Assembly (NCBI RefSeq): GCF_001078595.1 | Contig: NZ_LFTY01000002.1 | Span: 29,818 to 93,817, forward strand | Direction: 5' to 3' | From: Candidatus Rhodobacter oscarellae | Lineage (GTDB): Bacteria > Pseudomonadota > Alphaproteobacteria > Rhodobacterales > Rhodobacteraceae | DNA length: 64,000 nucleotides | Part shown: one piece after another, positions 41,993 to 50,128 of the stretch | Layout: every line of letters starts with the position of its first letter | Position numbering within the stretch: the first letter of the stretch is position 1 | Made by a program: the position numbers and the translations under genes | The notes under the pieces: model-generated | What the model was told of the DNA's origin: nothing | The model's input: the letters and a program-made list of their open reading frames with translations, nothing else | The model's database searches: none

Positions 41993-43506
41993 ACAAAGAA
42001 ATTGCCCCCCCAACGGCAGTGCTGCCGTTCCTCGCCGCCTTCGTGGCGCTGCTGGCCTTCCTGGCCCTGCAGGACACCGCGTTTCTGACGGCGGGCGGGA
42101 ATTTTGAGTACCCGCTGGACGACCCCTATATCCACCTCGCCATGGCCGAGCAGATGCGCGCGGGCGGCTATGGGGTGAACGCGGGGGAGTATGCGGCGGC
42201 GGCTTCGTCTCCGCTGTTCCCGGTGCTCCTTATGCCCTTCGCCGACACCGAGTGGCATCGCTATCTGCCGTTTGTTTGGAACGGAATCGGGTTGGTGCTT
42301 TCGGCGCTTTTGTGGGGGCGCATCCTTAGCCAAGCGGGTTACGGGACAAGCCCATCGGGGTTGCTATTTGCAGTACTCGGGCCGCTGGCGCTGCATTTCG
42401 TCGGCGTGGCTTTCACCGGGATGGAGCACAGCCTGCACCTTGCCGCCAGCCTGGGGATCGTGGCGGGGCTGTTGCGGTTCGTGGACCGGGGCGATGTGGG
42501 GCGCTTGCTGATGTTCAGCGTGTTGCTCTCGCCCTTGCTGCGGCCCGAGGGGCTGGCACTGGCGGGGATGGCGGTGCTGGTCGTGCTGTCCTACCGGCGC
42601 CTGCGGCCCGCGACGACGCTGCTTGTGCTGGGCTTTCTGCCGACGGTCCTCTTCGCGGTCGGTCTGACGCGGCTCGGGCTGGACCCGGTCCCAAGCTCGG
42701 TGACCTCCAAGATAGCGCTGCCGCATGAGGCGTCCGGGCTGGCGGGCTACTTTCTAGAAAAGGCGGAAGCCTTGATCAGCAGCGCCAACGCGACGGTGCT
42801 GGTGGGCGTGCTGGTTCTGGCCGTGGGCAAGGGGCGGCGTCCGCTGGTCCTGGCGGTGCTCGTGGCGGCTGTCGCGCATGTGTTCCTGGGCCGCTTCGGC
42901 TGGATGGACCGCTACGAGGTCTATATTCTGGGCGCGGTGGCGGCGGGGCTTTTAGCGGCGGCGGCGCATGAGCGGCGTTTGCAAATTCTAGTCGTGATCC
43001 CAATTCTTTACGCCGGGTCGGTTTACGCCCCGCGCACGCTAAAGCTCTACCCCGACACGCCTCGCGCGGTGTTCCTCCAGCAGGGCCAAATGGCGCGCTT
43101 CGCCAAGGAGCATCTGGCCGAGCCGGTGGCGGTGAACGACCTGGGCAAGGTTGCCTGGCAGAACCCCGACTATGTGCTCGACCTGTGGGGGCTTGCCAAT
43201 CACGAGGCGCGCGAGACGCGACTGCGCCGCCTCAAGCCGGGCTGGGTGGACGGGCTCACTGACGCGCGTGATGTGAAGTTCGCAATGATCTACGAGACGT
43301 GGTTCCCCGGCGGGCTGGGCGAGGACTGGCAGCGCCTGGGCGATCTGACGGCGACCGGGCCCGCCTATTACCTGGGCGGCACAAAGGTGTCGTTCTATGT
43401 CACCGGGCCACAGGACCCGGCGCCCTATGTGGCCAAGATCGCCGCCTGGGCCGAGGGCCTGCCAGAGGGCGCGGTCTGGCGCTTTGCAGAAGGGGTGTCG
43501 CCGTGA
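41989..43506 (+). CDS. GT-C-like polytopic membrane protein
   Basis: 505 residues from ATG 41989 with about ten hydrophobic segments. The first large periplasmic loop starts EYPLDDPYIHLAMAEQM, reminiscent of the Asp-Asp motif of GT-C membrane glycosyltransferases. Ends with a soluble domain (NDLGKVAWQNPDYVLDLWGL and beyond). It probably transfers a lipid-linked sugar, but no substrate is predictable. Translationally coupled to the sulfotransferase-like gene. Confidence 0.6.
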   Translation: MNKEIAPPTAVLPFLAAFVALLAFLALQDTAFLTAGGNFEYPLDDPYIHLAMAEQMRAGGYGVNAGEYAAAASSPLFPVLLMPFADTEWHRYLPFVWNGIGLVLSALLWGRILSQAGYGTSPSGLLFAVLGPLALHFVGVAFTGMEHSLHLAASLGIVAGLLRFVDRGDVGRLLMFSVLLSPLLRPEGLALAGMAVLVVLSYRRLRPATTLLVLGFLPTVLFAVGLTRLGLDPVPSSVTSKIALPHEASGLAGYFLEKAEALISSANATVLVGVLVLAVGKGRRPLVLAVLVAAVAHVFLGRFGWMDRYEVYILGAVAAGLLAAAAHERRLQILVVIPILYAGSVYAPRTLKLYPDTPRAVFLQQGQMARFAKEHLAEPVAVNDLGKVAWQNPDYVLDLWGLANHEARETRLRRLKPGWVDGLTDARDVKFAMIYETWFPGGLGEDWQRLGDLTATGPAYYLGGTKVSFYVTGPQDPAPYVAKIAAWAEGLPEGAVWRFAEGVSP

Positions 43507-43510
43507 GCGG

Positions 43511-43984
43511 CTATTGCGAATTCAACCGCTCGCGCATCTCGCGCTGCCGCAGGGGCATTTTGTCGATCACGCGGGAAAGCTCGCGCACGTCCCAGGGCGA
43601 GGGCTTGCGCAGCTTTACCCCGCCATCCTTGCCGATCAGCGCCAGCTGGAAGCCGCGCGGGCGCAGCTTGGTGCGGATATCCGAGCGCGCCGCCGGATCG
43701 GTGTCCGTGATGATCACCACGTCGCGTTCGACCAGATCGGCGGTGCGCGCCAGAAGCAGCTCCACCTGCTCTTGGAAGCGCGGGTCGGCGGGCGTGTCCG
43801 CAAAGACCACCACGGGGCGGTTGATCCATAGGAACTCTTCCAGGGTCACATCCGCGGCGTCCAAAGGCCCAATACCTTCCGCGACCTCTACCTCGGCAGA
43901 GGCGGGGGCGGCGGTGTCTTCATCCTGCGCCACCGCTGGGGCAGCCAGGAGCGCGACGAGCGCGAATATGATAAACTGGTTCAT
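43511..43984 (-). CDS. secreted DUF4174 protein
   Basis: 157 residues with signal peptide MNQFIIFALVALLAAPAVAQ. The segment RPVVVFADTPADPRFQEQVELLLARTADLVERDVVIITDTDPAA and the ending RELSRVIDKMPLRQREMRER match DUF4174, a thioredoxin-like family without the redox cysteines. Convergent with the GT-C-like gene. The start lies about 100 bp from the mutase gene on the other strand. Confidence 0.75.
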   Translation of the reverse strand: MNQFIIFALVALLAAPAVAQDEDTAAPASAEVEVAEGIGPLDAADVTLEEFLWINRPVVVFADTPADPRFQEQVELLLARTADLVERDVVIITDTDPAARSDIRTKLRPRGFQLALIGKDGGVKLRKPSPWDVRELSRVIDKMPLRQREMRERLNSQ

Positions 43985-44083
43985 GCGCCTAGATATAGGG
44001 CCCGCGATCCGAAATTCGAAGACCTATCCCGCCGGTTGCTGCGCAATTCCTTGTGCGCGCCGGCCACATAAGAGGATTATGCC

Positions 44084-46228
44084 ATGACTGACAAAGCCGC
44101 CTGGGAGGCCCGCGCCGAGAAGGAGCTGCGGGGCCGCGCGCTGGAGGACCTGACCTGGGAGACGCCCGAGGGGATCGCGGTGCAGCCGGTCTATACCGCG
44201 GCGGATGCCGAAGGGCTGGCCCATATGGGCGCGATGCCCGGCGAGGCGCCGTTCACGCGCGGGCCGCGCTCGACCATGTATGCCGGCCGCCCCTGGACGA
44301 TCCGGCAATATGCGGGCTTCTCGACGGCCGAGGAATCGAATGCCTTTTACCGCCAGGCGCTTGCGGGCGGGCAGCAGGGCGTCTCGGTCGCCTTCGACCT
44401 GGCCACCCATCGCGGCTATGACAGCGACCACGAGCGCGTGCTGGGCGATGTCGGCAAGGCCGGCGTGGCGATTGATAGCGTTGAGGACATGAAGATCCTG
44501 TTCGACGGGATCCCGCTGGGCGAGATCTCGGTCTCGATGACGATGAACGGCGCGGTGATCCCGGTCTTGGCCTCGTTCATCGTGGCGGGCGAGGAGCAGG
44601 GCGTCGACCGCGCGGCCCTGTCGGGGACCATCCAGAACGACATCCTCAAGGAGTTCATGGTCCGCAACACCTATATCTACCCGCCCGAGCCAAGCATGCG
44701 GATCGTGTCGGACATCATCGAATACACCAGCAATGAGATGCCCAAGTTCAACTCGATCTCGATCTCGGGCTACCACATGCAGGAGGCGGGCGCGAACCTG
44801 GTGCAAGAGCTGGCCTTCACCCTGGCGGACGGCAAGGAATACGTGCGCGCCGCGGTCGAGCGCGGTATGGACGTGGACAAGTTCGCCGGGCGGCTCAGCT
44901 TCTTTTTCGCCATTGGCATGAACTTCTTCATGGAGGCGGCCAAGTTGCGCGCGGCGCGCTTCCTATGGCACCGGATCATGTCGGAGTTTAATCCGCAAAA
45001 GCCCGGTTCGTTGATGCTGCGCACCCATTGCCAGACCTCTGGAGTTTCACTTCAGGAACAGGACCCCTACAACAACATCGTGCGCACCGCCTACGAGGCG
45101 ATGAGCGCCGTACTTGGAGGAACCCAATCTCTGCACACGAATTCCTTCGATGAAGCCATTGCTTTGCCGACGGAATTCTCCAGCCGAATTGCACGGAACA
45201 CACAATTGATCCTGCAGAACGAGACCGGGGTGACCAATGTCGTAGACCCGCTGGCGGGCTCTTATTATGTTGAAAAGCTGACATCTGACCTTGCCGATGC
45301 CGCCTGGGAGATCATCCAAGAGATCGACGAGATGGGCGGCATGACCAAGGCCGTGGCCAGCGGCATGCCCAAGCTGCGCATCGAGGAGGCCGCCGCGCGC
45401 CGCCAGGCCGCGGTGGATCGCGGCGACGAGGTGATCGTGGGCGTCAACAAGTTCCGCTCTGACACCCAGGACGCTGTGGACGTGCGCGACATCGACAATG
45501 AGCAGGTCCGCGGGGCGCAGGTCGCGCGCCTGGAGCGCATCAAGGCAACCCGCGATGCAGAGGCCTGCGCGGCGGCGCTGACGTCGCTGGAGCGCGGCGC
45601 GGCAGACGGCAATGGCAACCTTTTGGCCCTGGCGGTGGACGCAGCCCGCGCCCGCGCCACGGTGGGAGAGATCAGCATGGCGATGGAGAAGGCATTCGGG
45701 CGGCACCGCGCCGAGGTAAAGACCCTGGCGGGCGTCTATGGCGCGGCCTATGAGGGCGATGAGGGCTTTGCCGCGATCCAGCAAGACGTTGAAACGTTTG
45801 CCGAAAACGAGGGCCGTCGCCCACGCATGCTGGTGGTCAAGATGGGCCAGGACGGGCATGATCGCGGCGCCAAGGTGATCGCCACGGCCTTCGCGGATAT
45901 CGGGTTCGACGTCGATGTCGGCCCGCTGTTCCAGACCCCAGAAGAGGCCGCCCAGGACGCCATCGACAACGACGTGCATGTGGTGGGCATCTCCAGCCAG
46001 GCGGCGGGGCACAAGACCCTCGCGCCCAAGCTGATCGAGGCGTTGCAGGCGCAAGGCGCGGGCGATATCATCGTGATCTGCGGCGGGGTGATCCCGCAGC
46101 AGGATTATGACTTCCTCAAGGCCGCGGGGGTGAAGGCGATCTTTGGTCCTGGCACGAACATCCCCGCCGCGGCGCAGGACATCCTGCGGCTGATCGGCGA
46201 GGCGCGCAGCCCGGCGGCGGCGGAGTAG
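44084..46228 (+). CDS. mcmA: methylmalonyl-CoA mutase
   Basis: 714 residues, single-chain type. The catalytic TIM barrel has [16 protein letters not shown] (substrate-binding region) and YHMQEAGA; the C-terminal B12 domain has the base-off DGHDRG motif near residue 590. It rearranges methylmalonyl-CoA to succinyl-CoA, the step after PccAB. Methylmalonyl-CoA epimerase is absent from the window, as is the meaB chaperone gene. No TTTGCAAA box is evident upstream. Confidence 0.95.
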   Translation: MTDKAAWEARAEKELRGRALEDLTWETPEGIAVQPVYTAADAEGLAHMGAMPGEAPFTRGPRSTMYAGRPWTIRQYAGFSTAEESNAFYRQALAGGQQGVSVAFDLATHRGYDSDHERVLGDVGKAGVAIDSVEDMKILFDGIPLGEISVSMTMNGAVIPVLASFIVAGEEQGVDRAALSGTIQNDILKEFMVRNTYIYPPEPSMRIVSDIIEYTSNEMPKFNSISISGYHMQEAGANLVQELAFTLADGKEYVRAAVERGMDVDKFAGRLSFFFAIGMNFFMEAAKLRAARFLWHRIMSEFNPQKPGSLMLRTHCQTSGVSLQEQDPYNNIVRTAYEAMSAVLGGTQSLHTNSFDEAIALPTEFSSRIARNTQLILQNETGVTNVVDPLAGSYYVEKLTSDLADAAWEIIQEIDEMGGMTKAVASGMPKLRIEEAAARRQAAVDRGDEVIVGVNKFRSDTQDAVDVRDIDNEQVRGAQVARLERIKATRDAEACAAALTSLERGAADGNGNLLALAVDAARARATVGEISMAMEKAFGRHRAEVKTLAGVYGAAYEGDEGFAAIQQDVETFAENEGRRPRMLVVKMGQDGHDRGAKVIATAFADIGFDVDVGPLFQTPEEAAQDAIDNDVHVVGISSQAAGHKTLAPKLIEALQAQGAGDIIVICGGVIPQQDYDFLKAAGVKAIFGPGTNIPAAAQDILRLIGEARSPAAAE

Positions 46229-46723
46229 ATGGCCAAGAGGGGGCTGATAATCGCGGGCATGGCGGCGGGACTCGCCTGGGCCGTGGCGTTGATCTGGATC
46301 GGCAGCGCCTATGTGAACATCCCCGTCTTCAGCTTCCAATCCGTTGTTTTATGGGCGTTTCTGCCGCCGGGGGCGGTCTATGCGCTGATGATCGCGCGCA
46401 TGGCAGCGCGGCGGATGTTCGACGACGCGCTGATCGACGGCCAGGCGCCCACCGGCGCGGCAGAGATCGACCGCCGCGTGGCGCAGAACACCCTGGAACA
46501 GCTCGTCCTGGCGCTGCTCATCTGGCCGGGGGCGACGCATCTGATCGTCACCGATGGGCCGGGGGTGCTGGTGATGCTCGGCTTCGGCTTCGCCGTCGCG
46601 CGGGTGCTGTTCTGGATCGGCTACCACATCTCGCCGCCGCTTCGGGCCTTCGGCTTCGCGGCAACCTTTTACCCCTCCGTCCTGATCCTGATCTGGGCGG
46701 TCCTATGGTGGATATTCCCATGA
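46229..46723 (+). CDS. MAPEG-family membrane protein
   Basis: 164 residues with four hydrophobic segments. The MAPEG pattern is visible in RRVAQNTLEQLVLALLIWPGATHL and ARVLFWIGYHISPPLRAFGFAATFYPS. The family includes glutathione-dependent membrane enzymes; no specific role is known here. It begins directly after the mutase stop and overlaps the VOC gene as ATGA. Confidence 0.78.
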   Translation: MAKRGLIIAGMAAGLAWAVALIWIGSAYVNIPVFSFQSVVLWAFLPPGAVYALMIARMAARRMFDDALIDGQAPTGAAEIDRRVAQNTLEQLVLALLIWPGATHLIVTDGPGVLVMLGFGFAVARVLFWIGYHISPPLRAFGFAATFYPSVLILIWAVLWWIFP

Positions 46724-47343
46724 CGCAGACCCTTTCGTTGGACCATTTCGTGGTCTCTGCCCTGGACCTGGACGAGGGCGTGGCCCATGTCGAGCAGGTG
46801 CTGGGCGTGACGCTGGCCCCCGGCGGCAAGCACCCCGATATGGGCACGCATAACCGCCTGTTATCCTTCGGGGATTGCTATTTTGAGGTGATCGCGCCCG
46901 ATCCGGACGCCGCCCCGCCCGATCAGCCGCGCTGGTTCGATCTGGACAATTTCGCGGGCCCGCCACGGCTGACGAACTGGGTGGTGCAGGGCCAGGATCT
47001 GGCCGCGGTCAGCGGCGATGCCCCTGACGCCTTTGGCGCGCTGACCACGCTGAGCCGGGGCGACCTTACATGGGAGATCCTGATGGCCGCGGATGGCAAG
47101 CTGCCGTTTGGAGGCGGCTTTCCGGGGCTGATCGGCTGGGGCGATACCCCGCACCCCACGACGCGGCTGCCGGATGTGGGCTGCCGTCTGCGGCGCTGGG
47201 AGGTGCAGCACCCGCAGGCCGAGGCGCTTCGCGAGGCGCTGGATCGTTTCGGCGGCGGGCTGAGCGCGCATATCCACCAGGGACCTGAGCTGGCCTTTCG
47301 CGCCGAGATTGAGACCCCGAACGGGGTGCGGGAACTGCTCTAG
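46720..47343 (+). CDS. VOC/glyoxalase-like protein
   Basis: 207 residues. N-terminal LDHFVVSALDLDEGVAHVEQVLGVTLAPGGKHPDMGTHN is the glyoxalase-like (Glyoxalase_3) signature, and a second half-domain follows. It is not a clear methylmalonyl-CoA epimerase, which is shorter, although its position after the mutase is suggestive. ATG 46720 overlaps the MAPEG stop; an in-frame ATG at 46705 is an alternative. Its stop interlocks with the convergent wHTH gene. Confidence 0.75.
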   Translation: MTQTLSLDHFVVSALDLDEGVAHVEQVLGVTLAPGGKHPDMGTHNRLLSFGDCYFEVIAPDPDAAPPDQPRWFDLDNFAGPPRLTNWVVQGQDLAAVSGDAPDAFGALTTLSRGDLTWEILMAADGKLPFGGGFPGLIGWGDTPHPTTRLPDVGCRLRRWEVQHPQAEALREALDRFGGGLSAHIHQGPELAFRAEIETPNGVRELL

Positions 47344-47882
47344 GCGGCCAATGCCTGTTGCACGGCCTCGGCAATCCGCGCGCCGGTATTCTGGGCGCGG
47401 TAGACCGGGCGGGGCGGGCGCATCTCGGCTCGCGTGTCGCGGAGCAGCCATTGGGTTTGCTCTAAGGCTTGCAGCGTCTGCGACAGCGCCCGGTCAGTGA
47501 TCGGCGGCAGGAGGCCCTTGATTTCAGAAAAGAATTTGGGCTGCCGGCTGACGGTCAGGACCGGCACGGTCCAGGCCCGCCGCAGCAGGGGCGCCTGGGC
47601 CTCGGCCCCAAGCGCCGCGTCAATGGACCGCGAGAGCGCGGCCATCTGCGCGCCCTGTTCGGTCAGTCGGTATTCCGGCCGCAGGGGGTGGCCGTGACCC
47701 GGATTACGCTCCAGATGCCCAAGCTCCACGAGGTGGCGCAGGCTCTGCGCGAAGGCGGTGCGCCCGGCGCCAGAAGCGGCCAAGAGCTGTGCCTGGCGAC
47801 CCGGCACGCCGTCATGCATCAGCCGCAGGATCTCTAGCGACCAGGCGCGGGATGTGAGCTTGACAACGTCAGTTACGTCCAT
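47340..47882 (-). CDS. winged-helix (HxlR-like) regulator
   Basis: 180 residues from ATG 47882. Two related winged-helix halves are visible: LTSRAWSLEILRLMHDGVPGRQAQLL with FAQSLRHLVELGHLERN, and ALSQTLQALEQTQWLLRD. This looks like a tandem HxlR/MarR fold. It is divergent from the small VOC gene, with only 38 bp between starts, so it almost certainly controls that gene and itself. An in-frame start at 47918 would use the operator as coding sequence and is unlikely. Confidence 0.75.
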   Translation of the reverse strand: MDVTDVVKLTSRAWSLEILRLMHDGVPGRQAQLLAASGAGRTAFAQSLRHLVELGHLERNPGHGHPLRPEYRLTEQGAQMAALSRSIDAALGAEAQAPLLRRAWTVPVLTVSRQPKFFSEIKGLLPPITDRALSQTLQALEQTQWLLRDTRAEMRPPRPVYRAQNTGARIAEAVQQALAA

Positions 47883-47920
47883 AAAGTATAGTATATATAT
47901 TTCCAGTATTGGAGGCAAGA
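47883..47920. promoter_or_regulatory. divergent promoter/operator, wHTH-VOC pair
   Basis: The 38-bp gap between the two starts is extremely AT-rich (AAGTATAGTATATATATTT) and contains CCAGTATTGG at 47903-47912, a near palindrome. The VOC gene has GGAGGC before its ATG. Both promoters must overlap here. Confidence 0.55.
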
Positions 47921-48298
47921 ATGCCCGTAGCGGAATTGCGCAACACGATCACACTGGCCGTGTCGGTGACGGATCGCCACAAGAGCGCCGAATGGTACGA
48001 TAAGATGTTGGGGTTTAAGCTTCTTTATCACGCCGACTCGGTCGGCTGGAGCGAGCTTTCCACCATGACCGACGGCGTCACCCTGGGCCTTGGCGAGCAG
48101 GCCGAGCCCAGCCCCGGCAATAGTGTGCCGGTGTTCGGCGTGGGCGACATTGATGCGGCGCGCGGGGCGCTTGAGGCCGAGGGCGTGCGGTTCGACGGCG
48201 AGACCATGGTCATCGACGGCATGGTCAAGACGGCGAGCTTTTATGACCCCGATGGTAACGCGCTGATGCTTGCCGAGGATCTCACGCAGAACGGCTGA
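47921..48298 (+). CDS. VOC family protein
   Basis: 125 residues. Glyoxalase/bleomycin-resistance fold: LAVSVTDRHKSAEWYDKMLGFKLLYHADSVGWSEL, a central hinge, and ASFYDPDGNALMLAEDL with the terminal metal-ligand Glu. Start ATG 47921 with GGAGGC upstream. Likely a small-molecule-binding or metal-dependent enzyme under the control of the divergent regulator. Substrate unknown. Confidence 0.85.
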   Translation: MPVAELRNTITLAVSVTDRHKSAEWYDKMLGFKLLYHADSVGWSELSTMTDGVTLGLGEQAEPSPGNSVPVFGVGDIDAARGALEAEGVRFDGETMVIDGMVKTASFYDPDGNALMLAEDLTQNG

Positions 48299-48364
48299 AC
48301 CCGTTGAAACAACAGCGAAATGGCGGGCGCCTGGCCCGCCACTCGCGACCTTGATCTGCTGCGA

Positions 48365-48805
48365 TCAGCGGCTGAAGCCGTCCCAATCGCCGGTGAAGAT
48401 CGCGCCCATATCCATCGCATAGGCGGCTTGCTTAAGCTCCTCCGGCACGTCGCCGCGGAAGATGAACGGGCCCGGCGTGGCGATCTGGCTGATCTGTGGG
48501 AAGAACTTCGCGGCCGTCTCGGAAAGGTGGTAGCCGAGCGCCTGGCCGTCCTCGAACACCTCGCGGATCACCAGCTGGTGGCCGGTCTCCGACACGGCGA
48601 TCTCGTAGACCAGCAGCCCGGGTTCGTTGGCCTCCAGCACGCCGCCGACCTGGTCGTAGGTGGCGATCAGCTGCTGTTCCATGCCGGGCTTGGCGGTCCA
48701 AACATAGGTCAGGTCGATCTCGGTGGAGCCGGCGGTGGCGGCAGCGCCGGTCAGGGCAAGGGCGGTTGCGGCGGCAAGGGTCTTGGCTTTTTGCGTGATG
48801 GTCAT
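48365..48805 (-). CDS. secreted ABM (quinol monooxygenase-like) protein
   Basis: 146 residues with a signal peptide (KTLAAATALALTGAAATAG). The ABM fold pattern is YVWTAKPGMEQQLIATYDQVGGVLEANEPGLLVYEI followed by LVIREVFEDGQALGYHLSETAAKFF. Periplasmic ABM proteins are unusual, since most are cytosolic. Divergent from the tetR-like gene; two TTGGAC-type palindromes lie between. Confidence 0.8.
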   Translation of the reverse strand: MTITQKAKTLAAATALALTGAAATAGSTEIDLTYVWTAKPGMEQQLIATYDQVGGVLEANEPGLLVYEIAVSETGHQLVIREVFEDGQALGYHLSETAAKFFPQISQIATPGPFIFRGDVPEELKQAAYAMDMGAIFTGDWDGFSR

Positions 48806-48861
48806 TGGAAGTCTCCTTGGGTGAAGCGATTTGGGGTTCGATTGCGTCTGTGCATCTTTAA

Positions 48862-48913
48862 TGGACCGATTGGTTCAATATTGTCAAGAAATAATTTGGA
48901 CCAAGTGTTCCAA
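48862..48913. promoter_or_regulatory. two TetR-type operator palindromes
   Basis: TGGACCGATTGGTTCA (48862-48877) and TTGGACCAAGTGTTCCAA (48896-48913) are imperfect palindromes with half-site TTGGAAC/TTGGACC. The first lies between a good minus-strand -35 (TTGACA) and a plausible -10 for the ABM gene; the second lies nearer the TetR gene start. Likely binding sites for the divergently encoded regulator. Confidence 0.6.
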
Positions 48914-48942
48914 TTATAAAATGGATGTGCTAGATCAGGGCC

Positions 48943-49557
48943 ATGAGCACCATCGAAACAGCCGAAGCTTCTGACGCGCCGGGACGCGGGCGCCCCAGGA
49001 AGTTCGACGAAGAGACGGTCCTGGACGCATTGACCGCTCTCTTCTGGGAGAAGGGATACGAGGCCACCTCGATGGCCGATATCCTAAAGGCCTCCGGGCT
49101 GAACAAATCCAGCCTTTACAATAGCTTCGGCTCCAAAAAGGACCTCTTCCGCCGCATCCTGGACCGCTATGTCGAGACCCGGATGGAGGGGTTCGCGCAG
49201 ATGGCGGAGGCCAGCGGCGCGGCGGGCAAGGGCGCGCTGCGCGCGTTCCTAGAGGCGGTGTTCGCCTTTGGGCGGGCGGGTTGCCTGGCGGTGAACACCA
49301 CGACCGAACTGGGCACCTCGGACGCGGCGGTTAGCAACGTCGCGCGCATCTATCGTACCCGCATCCGGGCGGCGTTGCGCATTGTCATCGAAGCGGCGAC
49401 GGCGCACGCCAATCCCGGCGCAGAGCTGACCGAGGCGCGCACCGAGATGCTTCTGGGGTTCCTGCTTGGCTACGCCATGTCCGCGCGCACCGGCGCGGAT
49501 GAGGCAGAGATGACCGGGTTCACCGCGGCGGCCTACACGATCATCGAAGACTGGTAG
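48943..49557 (+). CDS. TetR/AcrR-family regulator
   Basis: 204 residues. The N-terminal HTH is GRPRKFDEETVLDALTALFWEKGYEATSMADILKASGLNKSSLYNSFGSKKDLFRRIL. The C-terminal ligand domain carries AGCLAVNTTTELGTSDAAVS, similar to Rv1332/YezE-like members. Probably represses the divergent ABM gene. Start ATG 48943. Confidence 0.88.
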   Translation: MSTIETAEASDAPGRGRPRKFDEETVLDALTALFWEKGYEATSMADILKASGLNKSSLYNSFGSKKDLFRRILDRYVETRMEGFAQMAEASGAAGKGALRAFLEAVFAFGRAGCLAVNTTTELGTSDAAVSNVARIYRTRIRAALRIVIEAATAHANPGAELTEARTEMLLGFLLGYAMSARTGADEAEMTGFTAAAYTIIEDW

Positions 49558-49589
49558 GCCGGGACGCGGGGCGGCCCCAGCGGCGCGGC

Positions 49590-49967
49590 TTAGCCGTCCT
49601 CGGAGGGCCCGCCGCCGGCCTTCCAATCGGGGAAGCCGCCGACATTGGCCACGTTCTGATACCCCATATCCTTCAGCGTCTTACCGGCCAGCGCCGCCTG
49701 GCCGCCCTTGCCGCAGACCAGCACGATATCGGCGTCATGGGTCAGGCTGGGCTCGTGGAAGGGCGTGGCGGGGTCGGCGGCGAACTCGATCATCCCGCGG
49801 CTGATGCGCTTGGCGCCCGCGATGGTGCCGGTCTCGGCGATCTGGCCGCTGTCGCGCACATCCACAAAGACGGTGCCGCCCGCGGCGTGCTTGGAGACGG
49901 CCTCGTCAACGGAGATCTTGGGCACAACGGCGTCGGCTTCGTCGAGATAGTCCTTGGCGGTTTTCAT
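49590..49967 (-). CDS. rhodanese-like domain protein
   Basis: 125 residues, single rhodanese domain. VFVDVRDSGQIAETGTIAGAKRISRGMIEF, then the active-site loop CGKGGQAA with the persulfide-forming Cys, and a final VGGFPDWKAGG. Cytosolic; sulfur acceptor unknown. Convergent with the TetR gene, 32 bp away. Confidence 0.85.
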   Translation of the reverse strand: MKTAKDYLDEADAVVPKISVDEAVSKHAAGGTVFVDVRDSGQIAETGTIAGAKRISRGMIEFAADPATPFHEPSLTHDADIVLVCGKGGQAALAGKTLKDMGYQNVANVGGFPDWKAGGGPSEDG

Positions 49968-50071
49968 GGCGCAGGCTCCGAAAGCAGGTGTTAAATTTGG
50001 TGGATTGAGGCTAAGACCGCTATGCTACTACCTTGGCGGGTAACTTCAAGAAGATGATGATGTGGTCGTCT

Positions 50072-50101
50072 TTGGATCAGGATTGAGATTGAGGCTATAA
50101 T
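50072..50101 (+). promoter_or_regulatory. sigma-70-type promoter of radical SAM gene
   Basis: TTGGAT at 50072-50077 and a consensus TATAAT at 50096-50101, spacer 18 nt, lie 28 bp upstream of the ATG. The best consensus -10 seen in the window. Confidence 0.5.
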
Positions 50102-50128
50102 GCGTAGGATTGTTTGGGAGTTAGCTCA

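Noticed and set aside
46720-47343. Methylmalonyl-CoA epimerase
   Set aside because: Position after the mutase is suggestive, but the protein is too long and matches the two-part glyoxalase-like family instead.
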